Shown here: one piece after another, positions 28,192 through 37,406 of the stretch
How positions within the stretch are numbered: position 1 is the stretch's first letter
Layout of the letters: every line of letters starts with the position of its first letter
NCBI RefSeq assembly: GCF_003335085.1
Contig: NZ_QPEJ01000015.1
Location: forward strand, 275,912-339,911
DNA: 64,000 nucleotides
Source of the DNA: Polaribacter sp. WD7
GTDB lineage: Bacteria > Bacteroidota > Bacteroidia > Flavobacteriales > Flavobacteriaceae
Direction: 5' to 3'
Notes under the pieces: model-generated
Database searches by the model: none
The model's input: only the letters and a program-made list of their open reading frames with translations
What the model was told of the DNA's origin: nothing
Made by a program: the position numbers and the translations under genes

Positions 28192-29058
28192 ATCAAAAAT
28201 TATAAGCATACATTTATACTCTTCTTTTTCTTAGGAGTTTATACCGTATTTTCACAAAATATAACACCGTCTTTACGTTTAGATAAAGACAGAGATATGT
28301 GGCAAAAATTTACCTATGATTTAGGAAACATAGCAAAATCTATGGGGCATGCATACTCTAGACCTTTGCACTGGAAAAAAGATCAGTTTTTAAATTTAGG
28401 ATACATAACAGCAGGAACAGCGGCTTTATATATAATAGATGATAACGTTGATAATTGGGCTGATGGCTGGAGAAACGATGTACCACGTTGGGTTACCGAT
28501 TATGGTAACGATATTGGTGGACCCAACAGAAATTTTGCACTTACAGGAGCTGTATATTTAACAGGATTGTTTACACAAAACCCAAAGTTAAGAAGAACAG
28601 GAGTTTTACTAATTTCTTCTGCAGCTGCTTCAGGGTTATTGCAGCAAATTTCTAAACGAATTATTGGAAGAGCAAGACCAAAAGCCAATGTAGGTAAAGA
28701 TAAGTTTGATCCATTTCATTTAGATAGAGTATTTAATTACGATTCTTTTCCGTCAGGTCATACCATGTTGGGTTTTACCAATGCGTATGCAATTGCAAAA
28801 CATTTTGATAGCCCTTGGGTAAAAGCAGGTTTGTATACCATTGGTTCTATTCCTGGTATTAGTAGAATTATAGACCGTTTTCATTGGTTGAGTGATGTTG
28901 CTTTCTCTACAGCAATTAGTATTTTTATTGTAGAAGCCATAGATAAGTTTTTAGATACTAAATACGATCAAAAATACAACGATAAAAGAGTTGAAAAAAA
29001 AGTAGTTTGGGACTTGCAAGTTACACCGCAGCGTTTTGGTATTACAATGAATTTTTAA
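28192..29058 (+). CDS. PAP2-family phosphatase with signal peptide, non-ATG start
   Basis: The catalytic part has the three PAP2 motifs: KRIIGRARP (KxxxxxxRP), PSGHTM and SRIIDRFHWLSD (SRxxxxxHxxxD), as in lipid phosphatases and acid phosphatases. The first ATG (28297) starts too late. The 35 codons upstream encode KNYKHTFILFFFLGVYTVFSQ, a clear signal peptide in the same frame. No ATG, GTG or TTG precedes it after the end of rsmG. ATC at 28192 (chosen; gives MKNYKH...) or ATT at 28174 are the candidate starts; 288 residues from ATC. It would act in the periplasm or outer membrane. Confidence 0.85.
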   Translation: MKNYKHTFILFFFLGVYTVFSQNITPSLRLDKDRDMWQKFTYDLGNIAKSMGHAYSRPLHWKKDQFLNLGYITAGTAALYIIDDNVDNWADGWRNDVPRWVTDYGNDIGGPNRNFALTGAVYLTGLFTQNPKLRRTGVLLISSAAASGLLQQISKRIIGRARPKANVGKDKFDPFHLDRVFNYDSFPSGHTMLGFTNAYAIAKHFDSPWVKAGLYTIGSIPGISRIIDRFHWLSDVAFSTAISIFIVEAIDKFLDTKYDQKYNDKRVEKKVVWDLQVTPQRFGITMNF

Positions 29059-29066
29059 GTTGTTAA

Positions 29067-29885
29067 CTATTTCTTTGCAGCCAGCATAATATGAGGGCTA
29101 AAGGGGAGTAGGTATTCATCATTCTGCGTAAGTTTTTGTAATTTGTTTAATGTTTTTGATTTCTGTTTGTCTATCATATTTGCAAAATATTGATGATCTA
29201 ACCAAACCAAACCTTCTACGGCAAATAGATTGATAAACTCTAAGTCTTGTTCTAAAAACTCTTTTTTTAATTGTTCTGGTTTATGGTAAAAAGCATCAGC
29301 CAACAAAAAAGGAAAATCTTTTGGTGCGTTGTGTATTCCTGTAGTCAATTCTTCTTTACACATTTCAAAAAAAGAATTCGCATGAATCATTCCGTTCATT
29401 AAACCAACCACAGTAGATGCAGTAGCATTTATAGCAAAACCTAAGACTACACCTCCTTTTCTTAATACTCTTTTGGCTTCTAGAATGGCTGCAACTCTAT
29501 CTTCTTTATTTTGCAGATGATATAAAGGACCATGTAAAATTACTAAATCTGCACTATTATTTTTGTAAGGAAGTTTTTGTGCTTTTCCTTGAGTAATAGT
29601 AAAGCTGTTTTTAAGTTTTTTTGCTCTTTTTTCTGCGAGTTTAATATGTTTTAGAACAGGCTCTAGTAAGTGAACTGTATTTCCGTTTTTCGCTAACCAT
29701 TCGCTATATTTTCCTGTACCACCACCAACATCTATTATTGTCGCATTGGGATGGTAGAGATGAAGTGATATAAGTTCTTTTATGCGCTCAAACTCAAAAA
29801 TACCCATTCCTTTTTCTAAACGGGTTTCTTCTGAAGCAGTATTGTAAAAATCTTCTAATTCTTTAGAAATATAGCCCTTTTTCAT
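29067..29885 (-). CDS. Class I SAM-dependent methyltransferase
   Basis: 272 residues with the SAM-binding loop IIDVGGGTGKYSEWLA near 51-66, the acidic residue ending strand 2 in VHLLEP, and the post-II/III segments LPYKNNSADLVILHGPLYHL and RVLRKGGVVLGFA. This is a UbiE/type-11 methyltransferase fold; the substrate cannot be predicted. Its stop is 8 nt from the PAP2 stop (convergent). Confidence 0.88.
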   Translation of the reverse strand: MKKGYISKELEDFYNTASEETRLEKGMGIFEFERIKELISLHLYHPNATIIDVGGGTGKYSEWLAKNGNTVHLLEPVLKHIKLAEKRAKKLKNSFTITQGKAQKLPYKNNSADLVILHGPLYHLQNKEDRVAAILEAKRVLRKGGVVLGFAINATASTVVGLMNGMIHANSFFEMCKEELTTGIHNAPKDFPFLLADAFYHKPEQLKKEFLEQDLEFINLFAVEGLVWLDHQYFANMIDKQKSKTLNKLQKLTQNDEYLLPFSPHIMLAAKK

Positions 29886-29918
29886 AAAGTTCTATTAAAA
29901 AAATAATGATATTTTAAA

Positions 29919-30485
29919 CTAAATAGCTCTTTCTAAAGCAATATAATGTGTTGTTTCTAAATAAGATAAAGGGTATACCTTTATTTCACATTTATAAGGA
30001 GTTTTATCTTTCTTATAATTTAAAACAATTTCTTTAAAAGGTTCATTTTTTTGAAGTTTCTTTCTAATTCTAGATTTTGTTGTTTGGCAAGTATTAGTTC
30101 CTTGTAAGAAAGAAGGTGTTTTGTGTAAACTATCATTTTTATTGTAACCGGTCATTTTTTTAAATCCGTTATTTACCCATAAAATTTCTTGCTTACTATT
30201 GGTGATTACTATAGCTTCGAAACGTTCATTTTCAAATATTTCGTCTACATTGTTTTCCCATTTGTGTTTTTTAGCAAAATGTTTTACCATATTGATGTCA
30301 TTTTTTCTGTTCAATTTTTGAATTTCAGAACTAAAATTATCAATAAAAAAATTGAAACTGAGTATAGGTAACTGTATACTATTAGAAGGTATAAGTAAGT
30401 GTTTTATAGCATCGTAATTTTGTTGGCTTTGAGACGCAACAAAAAAATCCAGACACTTCATATTTACTAAATTATTTTTCATCAA
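29919..30485 (-). CDS. PAS-domain protein (single domain, LOV-like but lacking the photoactive Cys)
   Basis: 188 residues. The C-terminal half (about 85-188) is a PAS domain: FEAIVITNSKQEILWVNNGFKKMTGYN, PSFLQGTNT and YKKDKTPYKCEIKVYPL. The FLQG signature is of the LOV subgroup, in which the photoactive Cys precedes it in NCRFLQ. Here the sequence is TPSFLQ, so the flavin-reactive Cys is absent. The N-terminal half has no recognised domain, and there is no output domain, so it may act by protein-protein contact. It lies 33 nt upstream of the methyltransferase gene. Confidence 0.75.
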   Translation of the reverse strand: MMKNNLVNMKCLDFFVASQSQQNYDAIKHLLIPSNSIQLPILSFNFFIDNFSSEIQKLNRKNDINMVKHFAKKHKWENNVDEIFENERFEAIVITNSKQEILWVNNGFKKMTGYNKNDSLHKTPSFLQGTNTCQTTKSRIRKKLQKNEPFKEIVLNYKKDKTPYKCEIKVYPLSYLETTHYIALERAI

Positions 30486-30565
30486 ATAGGTATTTGTTTA
30501 AAGTGGTAAAATTAAGCAAATTAGATTAGCTATTGTGTTAAAGTAATAAGTTTAAAGGTATATTT

Positions 30566-33500
30566 TTACATGTTTCTGCGGTATTGTCCGCCAACCTTAA
30601 ATAATGCTTCTGTAATTTGCCCTAAAGAACAGGTTTTGGTAGCCTCCATTAGTTTGTCAAATAAGTTTTCATTTTGAACAGCTGCCTCTTGCAAAATTTT
30701 AATTTGTTTTTTTGAATGATTTCTTTGTGCTTGTTCCAGATTTTCTTTGGTTTGTATTTGGTTTTGTTTTTCTTCTTCCGTAGCACGTATAACTTCTGCA
30801 GGTAAAACGGTTGGAGAACCTTTAGAACTCAAAAAAGTATTAACTCCAATAATTGGGAATTCTCCATTGTGTTTTAGTGTTTCATAATACAAACTTTCTT
30901 CTTGAATTTTAGAGCGCTGATACATGGTTTCCATAGCACCTAAAACACCGCCTCTTTCGGTTATTCTATCAAATTCCTCTAAAACAGCTTCTTCAACTAA
31001 ATCTGTCAATTCTTCAATAATAAAAGAACCTTGAATAGGGTTTTCGTTTTTAGTTAAACCTAATTCTTTGTTGATAATCAGTTGAATGGCCATAGCTCTT
31101 CTTACAGATTCTTCTGTTGGGGTGGTTATGGCTTCATCATAGGCATTTGTGTGCAGAGAGTTACAGTTGTCATATATTGCATATAGAGCCTGTAATGTTG
31201 TTCTAATATCATTAAAATCAATTTCTTGCGCGTGTAAAGAACGTCCAGAAGTCTGAATATGATACTTTAGCATTTGTGCTCTCTCATTTGCACCATATTT
31301 TAATTTCATCGCTTTTGCCCAAATTTTTCGAGCAACTCTACCAATTACCGCATATTCAGGGTCAATTCCGTTTGAAAAGAAAAACGACAAGTTAGGTCCA
31401 AATTTATTGATATCCATTCCTCGTGACAAATAATACTCAACGTAAGTAAAACCATTGGCTAACGTTAGCGCTAATTGTGTAATTGGGTTTGCGCCAGCTT
31501 CTGCAATATGATATCCAGAGATAGAAACCGAATAAAAATTTCGTACCTGTTTTTCTATAAAATACTCTTGTACATCACCCATTAATCGAAGCGCAAATTC
31601 TGTAGAAAAAATACAAGTATTTTGTGCTTGATCTTCTTTTAAAATATCTGCTTGTACTGTACCCCTAACTTTAGTTAATGTGTCTTTTTTTATCTGTTGA
31701 TACACCTCAGAAGGTAAAACCATATCACCAGTAATACCTAACAATAACAATCCTAAGCCATTGTTTCCTTCAGGTAAATCGCCATGATATTTAGGTCTTT
31801 TTAAGCCATTATTATCATAAGTTTCTGAAAGTTTATCTTCTACAACATATTCAAGATTATGTTGTTTGATGTATTTTTCACAATTTTGATCAATAGCTGC
31901 ATTCATAAAAAAACCAAGCAACATGGGCGCGGGTCCATTAATCGTCATAGAAACAGAGGTCATAGTATGGCTTAAATCGAAACCAGAATACAATTTTTTA
32001 GCATCATCTAAACAACAAATAGAAACACCAGCATTTCCTATTTTTCCATAAATATCTGGTCTGTTTCTAGGGTCATTCCCATATAAGGTTACACTATCAA
32101 AAGCGGTAGATAAACGTTTTGCATCCATACCTAAACTTACATAGTGAAAACGTCGGTTGGTTCTTTCTGGACCACCTTCTCCAGCAAACATTCTTGTTGG
32201 GTCTTCACCTGTTCTTTTAAAAGGATATAATCCTGAAGTATACGGGAATTCTCCAGGTACGTTCTCTTGTAAGTTCCATTTCAATAGATCACCCCATGCT
32301 TGGTATTTGGGTAAACTTACCTTAGGAATTTTTGAATGCGAGAGAGATTCACTATGCGTTTCTATATTGATTTCTTTATCTCTAACTTTAAATGTATAGA
32401 TTGGATTTTTATATTGCTGAACTTTTGTATTCCAATTTAAAATGATTTCCCAATTATAAGGGTTTAAGTTGAGTTTTACTTTGTCAAATTGAGCAATTAG
32501 TAATTTGATGAAAACGATATCGTCATTCTGAACTTGTTTTAGAATCTTATCATTGTCAAGTCCGTTTTTTGAAAGAAAAGATTCTTTCACTGCGTTCGGA
32601 ATCACAGATAAAATAGTTTGTTGAATGCCATATAATTTTTGTGCAACTACCACCTGTTTTTCAACGTTATCATCATAAGACCTGTTGCTTTCTGCAATTT
32701 CTGATAAATAGCGAACTCTTTTTGGAGGAATGACGTAAATTTTTTCAGACATTGCTACAGAAATTTCCATCTTAGATTCAAGGTTAGCACCTGTTTTTTC
32801 TACCAATTTATCCATAATCGCTTTGTAAAGCGAGTTCATTCCAGGATCGTTAAATTGAGAAGCAATTGTACCAAAAACTGGCATGTCATCCATATGAACA
32901 TGCCATAAATTATTGTTACGCATGTATGTTTTTTTAACATCACGAATAGCGTCTAAAGCACCTCTTTTATCAAATTTATTAATGGCAACTAAATCTGCAA
33001 AATCTAGCATGTCAATTTTCTCTAATTGAGTGGCGGCACCAAATTCTGGGGTCATTACATAAAGAGAAGTATCAGAATGCTCTATAATTTCGGTATCAGA
33101 TTGCCCTATGCCAGATGTTTCTAAAATAATCAAATCAAACTCAGCAGCTTTAAGAACTTCTACGGCTTCATTCACATGTTTGGATAATGCCAAATTAGAT
33201 TGACGAGTAGCCAGAGATCGCATATAAACACGTTTATTATTAATAGCATTCATGCGAATTCTATCACCTAAAAGTGCACCTCCTGTTTTTCTCTTAGAAG
33301 GGTCTACAGAAATTAAACCTACGGTTTTTTGAGGAAAATCAATTAAGAAACGTCTTACTAGCTCATCTACCAAAGAAGATTTTCCAGCACCACCTGTACC
33401 AGTGATTCCTAAAACAGGTGTTTTTGAGTTTTTGTTTTTTATATGAATGTTGTCTAAAGTAGGTTTTGCGATTTCAGGAAAGTTTTCTGCGGCAGAAATG

Positions 33501-34006
33501 ACTCTAGCTATTTTACCCGAATCTTTTTTAGGTAAATCATTAACCTTTATATCTACAGCGTTTCCTATTGCAAAGTCAGATTTTTCTACCAAATCGTTAA
33601 TCATTCCTTGTAAGCCTAATTCTCTTCCATCATCTGGAGAATAAATACGAGTAATTCCGTAATTCATTAACTCTTTGATTTCTTCTGGTAAAATAACTCC
33701 ACCTCCGCCTCCAAAAATTTTAATATGACTTGCATTTTTTTCTTTTAGCAAATCGTACATGTATTTAAAATATTCATTATGACCTCCTTGATAAGAGGTC
33801 ATTGCTATAGCATTTGCGTCTTCTTGTATAGCACAATTTACAACTTCTTCAACACTTCTGTCGTGGCCCAAATGAATTACTTCAACTCCTGTAGATTGTA
33901 TTATTCTACGCATAATGTTTATAGCAGCATCGTGTCCATCAAATAATGAAGCAGCAGTCACAATACGTACTTTATATTTAGGTTTGTAAGGAGTTGTTTG
34001 TAGCAT
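30566..34006 (-). CDS. icmF: Fused isobutyryl-CoA mutase IcmF (methylmalonyl-CoA mutase family)
   Basis: 1146 residues in the IcmF order: B12-binding domain at 1-150 ([26 protein letters not shown]), a MeaI-type G3E GTPase chaperone at about 195-420 ([28 protein letters not shown]), a linker, and the substrate-binding barrel from about 560 ([35 protein letters not shown]). The enzyme interconverts isobutyryl-CoA and butyryl-CoA (and relatives) with adenosylcobalamin, with a built-in GTPase guarding cofactor loading. Residues about 467-495 in the linker are encoded by an inserted palindromic repeat (see 32522-32605). The gene stands alone. Confidence 0.93.
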   Translation of the reverse strand: MLQTTPYKPKYKVRIVTAASLFDGHDAAINIMRRIIQSTGVEVIHLGHDRSVEEVVNCAIQEDANAIAMTSYQGGHNEYFKYMYDLLKEKNASHIKIFGGGGGVILPEEIKELMNYGITRIYSPDDGRELGLQGMINDLVEKSDFAIGNAVDIKVNDLPKKDSGKIARVISAAENFPEIAKPTLDNIHIKNKNSKTPVLGITGTGGAGKSSLVDELVRRFLIDFPQKTVGLISVDPSKRKTGGALLGDRIRMNAINNKRVYMRSLATRQSNLALSKHVNEAVEVLKAAEFDLIILETSGIGQSDTEIIEHSDTSLYVMTPEFGAATQLEKIDMLDFADLVAINKFDKRGALDAIRDVKKTYMRNNNLWHVHMDDMPVFGTIASQFNDPGMNSLYKAIMDKLVEKTGANLESKMEISVAMSEKIYVIPPKRVRYLSEIAESNRSYDDNVEKQVVVAQKLYGIQQTILSVIPNAVKESFLSKNGLDNDKILKQVQNDDIVFIKLLIAQFDKVKLNLNPYNWEIILNWNTKVQQYKNPIYTFKVRDKEINIETHSESLSHSKIPKVSLPKYQAWGDLLKWNLQENVPGEFPYTSGLYPFKRTGEDPTRMFAGEGGPERTNRRFHYVSLGMDAKRLSTAFDSVTLYGNDPRNRPDIYGKIGNAGVSICCLDDAKKLYSGFDLSHTMTSVSMTINGPAPMLLGFFMNAAIDQNCEKYIKQHNLEYVVEDKLSETYDNNGLKRPKYHGDLPEGNNGLGLLLLGITGDMVLPSEVYQQIKKDTLTKVRGTVQADILKEDQAQNTCIFSTEFALRLMGDVQEYFIEKQVRNFYSVSISGYHIAEAGANPITQLALTLANGFTYVEYYLSRGMDINKFGPNLSFFFSNGIDPEYAVIGRVARKIWAKAMKLKYGANERAQMLKYHIQTSGRSLHAQEIDFNDIRTTLQALYAIYDNCNSLHTNAYDEAITTPTEESVRRAMAIQLIINKELGLTKNENPIQGSFIIEELTDLVEEAVLEEFDRITERGGVLGAMETMYQRSKIQEESLYYETLKHNGEFPIIGVNTFLSSKGSPTVLPAEVIRATEEEKQNQIQTKENLEQAQRNHSKKQIKILQEAAVQNENLFDKLMEATKTCSLGQITEALFKVGGQYRRNM
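32522..32605. repeat. Dispersed palindromic repeat inserted in frame in icmF
   Basis: The element begins GTCATTCTGAACTTG and ends ACTGCGTTCGGAATCAC, so its ends are imperfect inverted repeats (GTCATTC/GAATCAC). Inner arms AGAATCTT (32541-32548) and AAGATTCT (32578-32585) are exactly complementary. The core GTCATTCTGAACTTGTTT is a known kind of dispersed repeat in flavobacterial and other genomes. On the icmF strand it reads VIPNAVKES...[11 protein letters not shown], the characteristic translation of such repeats. Length 84 bp, a multiple of three, no stop introduced. Confidence 0.7.
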
Positions 34007-34164
34007 TTGTAAAAATTATGATTTAAAACGGGTGTAATTTAAGAAAAACGTAAAAAAATACCATATTTATTAGTGTTATAAAAATCAAAAAACTATTACT
34101 TGATTTGATATTTAGAAATATTTATAATTTATCAGGGCAAATATTAAGAAAAAAGCCCTCTTTT

Positions 34165-34180
34165 TGGCACATTTATTGCT
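34165..34180 (+). promoter_or_regulatory. Sigma-54-type promoter upstream of the DUF4136 lipoprotein
   Basis: TGGCAC-N5-TTGCT is a full match to the -24/-12 consensus of RpoN promoters (TGGCAC-N5-TTGCA/T). It predicts a start near 34191 and a leader of about 110 nt. The leader contains AAAAACCAT (34203-34211) complementary to ATGGTTTTT (34235-34243), a possible stem-loop. This is a sequence match only; 34007-34299 holds no gene and no other signal that I could see. Confidence 0.5.
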
Positions 34181-34299
34181 CAATATTGTTGAGTAACTCT
34201 CTAAAAACCATCTGATTTATCTAGATGAAATTGCATGGTTTTTAAATTATAAGGCTAAGAAAGGGAAATCGTATTAACTTAATAATTAAAACATTTATC

Positions 34300-34842
34300 A
34301 TGAAAAACATATTTTTAATATCACTAATCTCTCTTCTTGTATTCTCTTCATGTAACTCATTACAAGTTTTTACAGATTATGATGACAAAATAGATTTTAG
34401 CAAATACAAAACCTTTGCTTTTTACAAACCAGAAATAGATAAGGCAGAAATTTCTGATTTAGATAAAAAAAGAATTTTAAGAGCCATAGAGTCTGAACTT
34501 ACAGCAATGGGTATGGTAAAATCTGAAAAACCAGATATGCTAGTTGGTATTTTCACAAAATCTAGAGAACGAGTAGATGTAAATCAGAATAACAATATTG
34601 GATTTGGTTGGGGCTGGGGCTTTAACCCTTGGTTTGGTGGTGGTATTAATAATGTTAACGTAAGCCAATATACAGAAGGAACATTATTTATAGATTTTAT
34701 AGACAAAGAAAAAAAAGAATTGATTTGGCAAGGTGTAGGAAGTGGTGCTCTTCGTCTTCAAAGTAAAGAGAAAAAAGAAGCGAGGATAAAAGAATTCGTT
34801 AAAGAAATTATAGATAGGTTTCCCCCAGAACAAAAAAAGTAA
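34300..34842 (+). CDS. DUF4136 lipoprotein
   Basis: 180 residues starting with a lipoprotein signal (MKNIFLISLISLLVFSSC; lipobox FSSC, Cys18). The mature part has the DUF4136 pattern: VFTDYDDKIDFSKYKTFAF, RILRAIESELTAMGM, a Gly/Trp-rich loop (GFGWGWGFNPWFGGG) and TEGTLFIDFIDKEKKELIWQGVGSG. The family is an outer-membrane-associated lipoprotein group of unknown role in Bacteroidota. A sigma-54-like site lies 120 nt upstream and a terminator directly follows. Confidence 0.9.
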   Translation: MKNIFLISLISLLVFSSCNSLQVFTDYDDKIDFSKYKTFAFYKPEIDKAEISDLDKKRILRAIESELTAMGMVKSEKPDMLVGIFTKSRERVDVNQNNNIGFGWGWGFNPWFGGGINNVNVSQYTEGTLFIDFIDKEKKELIWQGVGSGALRLQSKEKKEARIKEFVKEIIDRFPPEQKK

Positions 34843-34845
34843 AAC

Positions 34846-34875
34846 AAAAAAAGCGTTCATTAGAACGCTTTTTTT
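34846..34875 (+). terminator. Terminator after the DUF4136 gene
   Basis: AAAAAAGCGTTC and GAACGCTTTTTT with a 4-nt loop and T tract, directly after the stop codon. Confidence 0.88.
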
Positions 34876-34889
34876 ATGAATTAAAGTAA

Positions 34890-34897
34890 TATTTTTG
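34890..34897 (+). promoter_or_regulatory. -7 promoter element of the DUF5522 gene (leaderless?)
   Basis: TATTTTTG ends 4 nt before the ATG at 34902. Since transcription in Bacteroidota starts a few nucleotides after this box, the mRNA would have no or almost no leader. Confidence 0.45.
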
Positions 34898-34901
34898 CAG
34901 T

Positions 34902-35066
34902 ATGTATAACCAAAAAACACCCTTAGAAGCGGGAGATTTTTATGTAAACGAACAAGGATATAAGGTTTTTACAGAAAAATATCACTTTAAAAGAGGGTAT
35001 TGCTGTAAAAGTGGTTGTAAACATTGCCCTTATGGATATGATAAAAAAACAGACTCCTTTATATAA
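34902..35066 (+). CDS. DUF5522 family miniprotein (Cys-rich)
   Basis: A 54-residue ORF, MYNQKTPLEAGDFYVNEQGY at the start, with a conserved cysteine cluster GYCCKSGCKHCPYGY and ending KKTDSFI. The CCxxxCxHCPYG pattern is the hallmark of DUF5522, a small protein of unknown role that may bind metal through the four Cys and His. It lies between the DUF4136 terminator and the DUF4197 gene, with its own -7 box. It is too short for most ORF thresholds. Confidence 0.85.
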   Translation: MYNQKTPLEAGDFYVNEQGYKVFTEKYHFKRGYCCKSGCKHCPYGYDKKTDSFI

Positions 35067-35114
35067 AGGTGACTTTTTTGGGTAGTTTGTTTCTAAAAAG
35101 TATAACAGATAATT

Positions 35115-35825
35115 ATGATAAAAAGAATTTTAATTTTAGTGGTGGCAATACAATTTGCAGGATGTGCAGAGTTGCAAAAAGTAGTAAACAATTTACCTAA
35201 TGGAGGTGCATTAACTCAAGATCAAATAGGTAAAGGATTAAGAGAGGCATTAAATAATGGTATAGAACACCAAGTTACTAAATTAACGACAAAAGATGGT
35301 TTTTATAAAAATAGTTTAGTAAAAATACTATTACCAGAAGAATTACAAAAAGTAGACAAAGGGCTTAGAAATATTGGTTTAGGTAAATTAGCAGACGAAG
35401 GAATTAAAGGTTTAAATAGAGCTGCAGAAGATGCGGTAAAAACGGCAACACCAATTTTTGTAGATGCTGTTAAAGAAATTACATTTAATGATGCAAAAGA
35501 TATTTTGCTAGGAAATCAAAATGCAGCAACAACATATTTAAAATCTAAAACTACAGAAAATTTATATGCAAGTTTTAGTCCTGTAATTCAAAATTCTTTT
35601 TCAAAAGTAGGAGCAGATAAAATTTGGAGTAATTTAATTAACAGATACAATAGTATTCCTTTTGTTAATAAAGTAAATCCAGACTTAACTCAGTATGTTA
35701 CAAATCAAGCATTGCAAGGTGTATTTACAATGATAGCTGTAGAAGAAAAAGGAATTCGTGAAAAAGTAGGTTTACGTGATACTCCTTTATTAAAACAAGT
35801 TTTTGCTTTACAAGATAAAAAGTAA
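35115..35825 (+). CDS. DUF4197 lipoprotein
   Basis: 236 residues. The start MIKRILILVVAIQFAGCAELQKV is a lipoprotein signal with Cys17. The body fits DUF4197: LTQDQIGKGLREALNNGIEHQV, FYKNSLVKILLPEELQKVDKGLRNIGLG, and TYLKSKTTENLYASFSPVIQNS. It is mostly alpha-helical and of unknown role. It follows the DUF5522 gene by 48 nt and ends at a bidirectional terminator. Confidence 0.9.
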   Translation: MIKRILILVVAIQFAGCAELQKVVNNLPNGGALTQDQIGKGLREALNNGIEHQVTKLTTKDGFYKNSLVKILLPEELQKVDKGLRNIGLGKLADEGIKGLNRAAEDAVKTATPIFVDAVKEITFNDAKDILLGNQNAATTYLKSKTTENLYASFSPVIQNSFSKVGADKIWSNLINRYNSIPFVNKVNPDLTQYVTNQALQGVFTMIAVEEKGIREKVGLRDTPLLKQVFALQDKK

Positions 35826-35836
35826 ATGAATCTTAT

Positions 35837-35880
35837 AAAAAAAAGAGCCTGTATCAAAATGATACAGGCTCTTTTTTTTT
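35837..35880. terminator. Bidirectional terminator between DUF4197 gene and pyrF
   Basis: AAAAGAGCCTGTATCA and TGATACAGGCTCTTTT are exact complements around a 3-nt loop, with A and T tracts on both sides. Confidence 0.92.
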
Positions 35881-35881
35881 C

Positions 35882-36694
35882 TTATTTTAAAATCGTAGCC
35901 ATTTCTAGTTGTAATTCTTTAGCTTTTAAAGCAGATTTTTCAGCAAAATCAATTTCTTTAGAGGCATAAATAATTCCTCTAGAAGAATTGATAAGTAAAC
36001 CAATGTTGTTTGATAAACCATATTTACAAACATCTTGCAAATTACCACCTTGAGCGCCAACTCCTGGAACTAATAAAAAAGAATCAGGAACAATGTTTCT
36101 AATTTCTTTAAAGTATTCTGCTTTTGTAGCTCCAACAACATACATCAAGTTTTCAGAGTTTTTCCAATGTTTAGAGGTTTCTAAAACTTGCTTGTACAAT
36201 TCTTTATCCGTTACTTTTTTTGTCTGAAAATCAAAAGCACCCTCGTTAGAAGTAAGTGCTAACATTATCGTATGCTTGTTCTTAAACGCCAAAAAAGGTT
36301 CAATAGAATCTTTACCCATATAAGGAGCAACGGTAACAGAATCAAAAGCTAAATCTTCAAAAAATGCCTTAGCATACATAGTAGAGGTGTTGCCAATATC
36401 TCCACGTTTTGCATCAGCAATTGTAAAAATTTCTGGATACTTTGTATTTAAGTATGCAATGGTTTTTTCTAAAGATCTCCAACCTATTAAGCCATAAGCT
36501 TCATAAAAAGCTGTATTAGGTTTGTAAGCAACACATAAGTTATGAGTAGCGTCTATAATGGCTTTGTTAAACTCAAAAATTGGGTCTTCAGTATCTAAAA
36601 GATGTGGCGGAATTTTGTTTAAATCCACATCTAGTCCAATACATAAAAATGATTTTTTTTGTCGAATTTGAGATATAAGTTCTTGTGTTGTCAT
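35882..36694 (-). CDS. pyrF: Orotidine 5'-phosphate decarboxylase
   Basis: 270 residues of the longer type 2 OMP decarboxylase group. The active-site Lys lies in [13 protein letters not shown], with [10 protein letters not shown] at the N-terminus, APYMGKDSI and the phosphate-binding [10 protein letters not shown] plus [11 protein letters not shown] near the end. It catalyses the last step to UMP. It is divergent from the thioredoxin-like gene and shares an intergenic region with abutting -7 boxes. Confidence 0.96.
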   Translation of the reverse strand: MTTQELISQIRQKKSFLCIGLDVDLNKIPPHLLDTEDPIFEFNKAIIDATHNLCVAYKPNTAFYEAYGLIGWRSLEKTIAYLNTKYPEIFTIADAKRGDIGNTSTMYAKAFFEDLAFDSVTVAPYMGKDSIEPFLAFKNKHTIMLALTSNEGAFDFQTKKVTDKELYKQVLETSKHWKNSENLMYVVGATKAEYFKEIRNIVPDSFLLVPGVGAQGGNLQDVCKYGLSNNIGLLINSSRGIIYASKEIDFAEKSALKAKELQLEMATILK

Positions 36695-36713
36695 CTATTT
36701 TCTAAAAGTTACG

Positions 36714-36731
36714 CAAAAGTAATTATTTTTG
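36714..36731. promoter_or_regulatory. Abutting divergent -7 elements for pyrF and the tlpA-like gene
   Basis: On the minus strand TACTTTTG (36721-36714) faces pyrF, 19 nt before its ATG. On the plus strand TATTTTTG (36724-36731) points to the thioredoxin-like gene. Only two bases separate them, so the two polymerases would compete. Neither has a clear -33 TTTG. Confidence 0.4.
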
Positions 36732-36797
36732 TGATGAGTAACACTTTCTTCTTGTAAGTAATCTAATTTTAAAAAGACAAAACAAAAAAATCACCTT

Positions 36798-37292
36798 ATG
36801 GTAAAAAAAATAGCAATAGTATTATTTTTTATAATGACCAGTTGTAATTTTGAAAAACCAACTCAATTTTCTACAGAAGCTTTACAAGATACATTGTACG
36901 ATGTATCTCATAAAAAATATTCTTTTCAGCAGGTCTTAGAGCAATACAAAGGCAAAAAAATAGTAATTGATGTTTGGGCATCTTGGTGTAGAGATTGTAT
37001 AAGAGGTTTGCCTCAACTTAAAGAATTACAGCGTAAATTTCCTGAAGTAACTTATTTGTTCTTGTCTGTAGATACCAATGTAAATTCTTGGAAAAGAGGA
37101 ATTCAACATTATCAAATTAAAGGAGAACATTACAATTTACCTAAGGGAATGAAAAAAGGAGCTTTGGTAGATTTTTTAAATGTAAGTTGGATTCCTAGAT
37201 ACGTTGTAATTGATGAAAACGGCAAAATAACATTATTTAAAGCTACAAAAGCATCTGATAAAAATATTGAAAAGGTTCTTAAAAATAGTTAA
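36798..37292 (+). CDS. TlpA-like thioredoxin-fold lipoprotein
   Basis: 164 residues. A lipoprotein signal (MVKKIAIVLFFIMTSC, Cys16) is followed by a thioredoxin fold with VIDVWASWCRDCIRGLPQL, where CRDC is the redox pair, and by the cis-Pro region WIPRYVVIDENG. The TlpA/ResA class reduces disulfides in the periplasm, for example during cytochrome c maturation or oxidative stress; the substrate is unknown. Located directly upstream of tpiA but with a 114-nt gap. Confidence 0.88.
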   Translation: MVKKIAIVLFFIMTSCNFEKPTQFSTEALQDTLYDVSHKKYSFQQVLEQYKGKKIVIDVWASWCRDCIRGLPQLKELQRKFPEVTYLFLSVDTNVNSWKRGIQHYQIKGEHYNLPKGMKKGALVDFLNVSWIPRYVVIDENGKITLFKATKASDKNIEKVLKNS

Positions 37293-37406
37293 TAAAACGT
37301 TTTAGTAACTATTTACCAAACCTCCTTTTTTTTGATTTCCATTTCTTAAATTTACATCCTTTAAATTAAGTAAAATTTACCCTAAAAAAGGGTTAAAAAT
37401 AAAATT

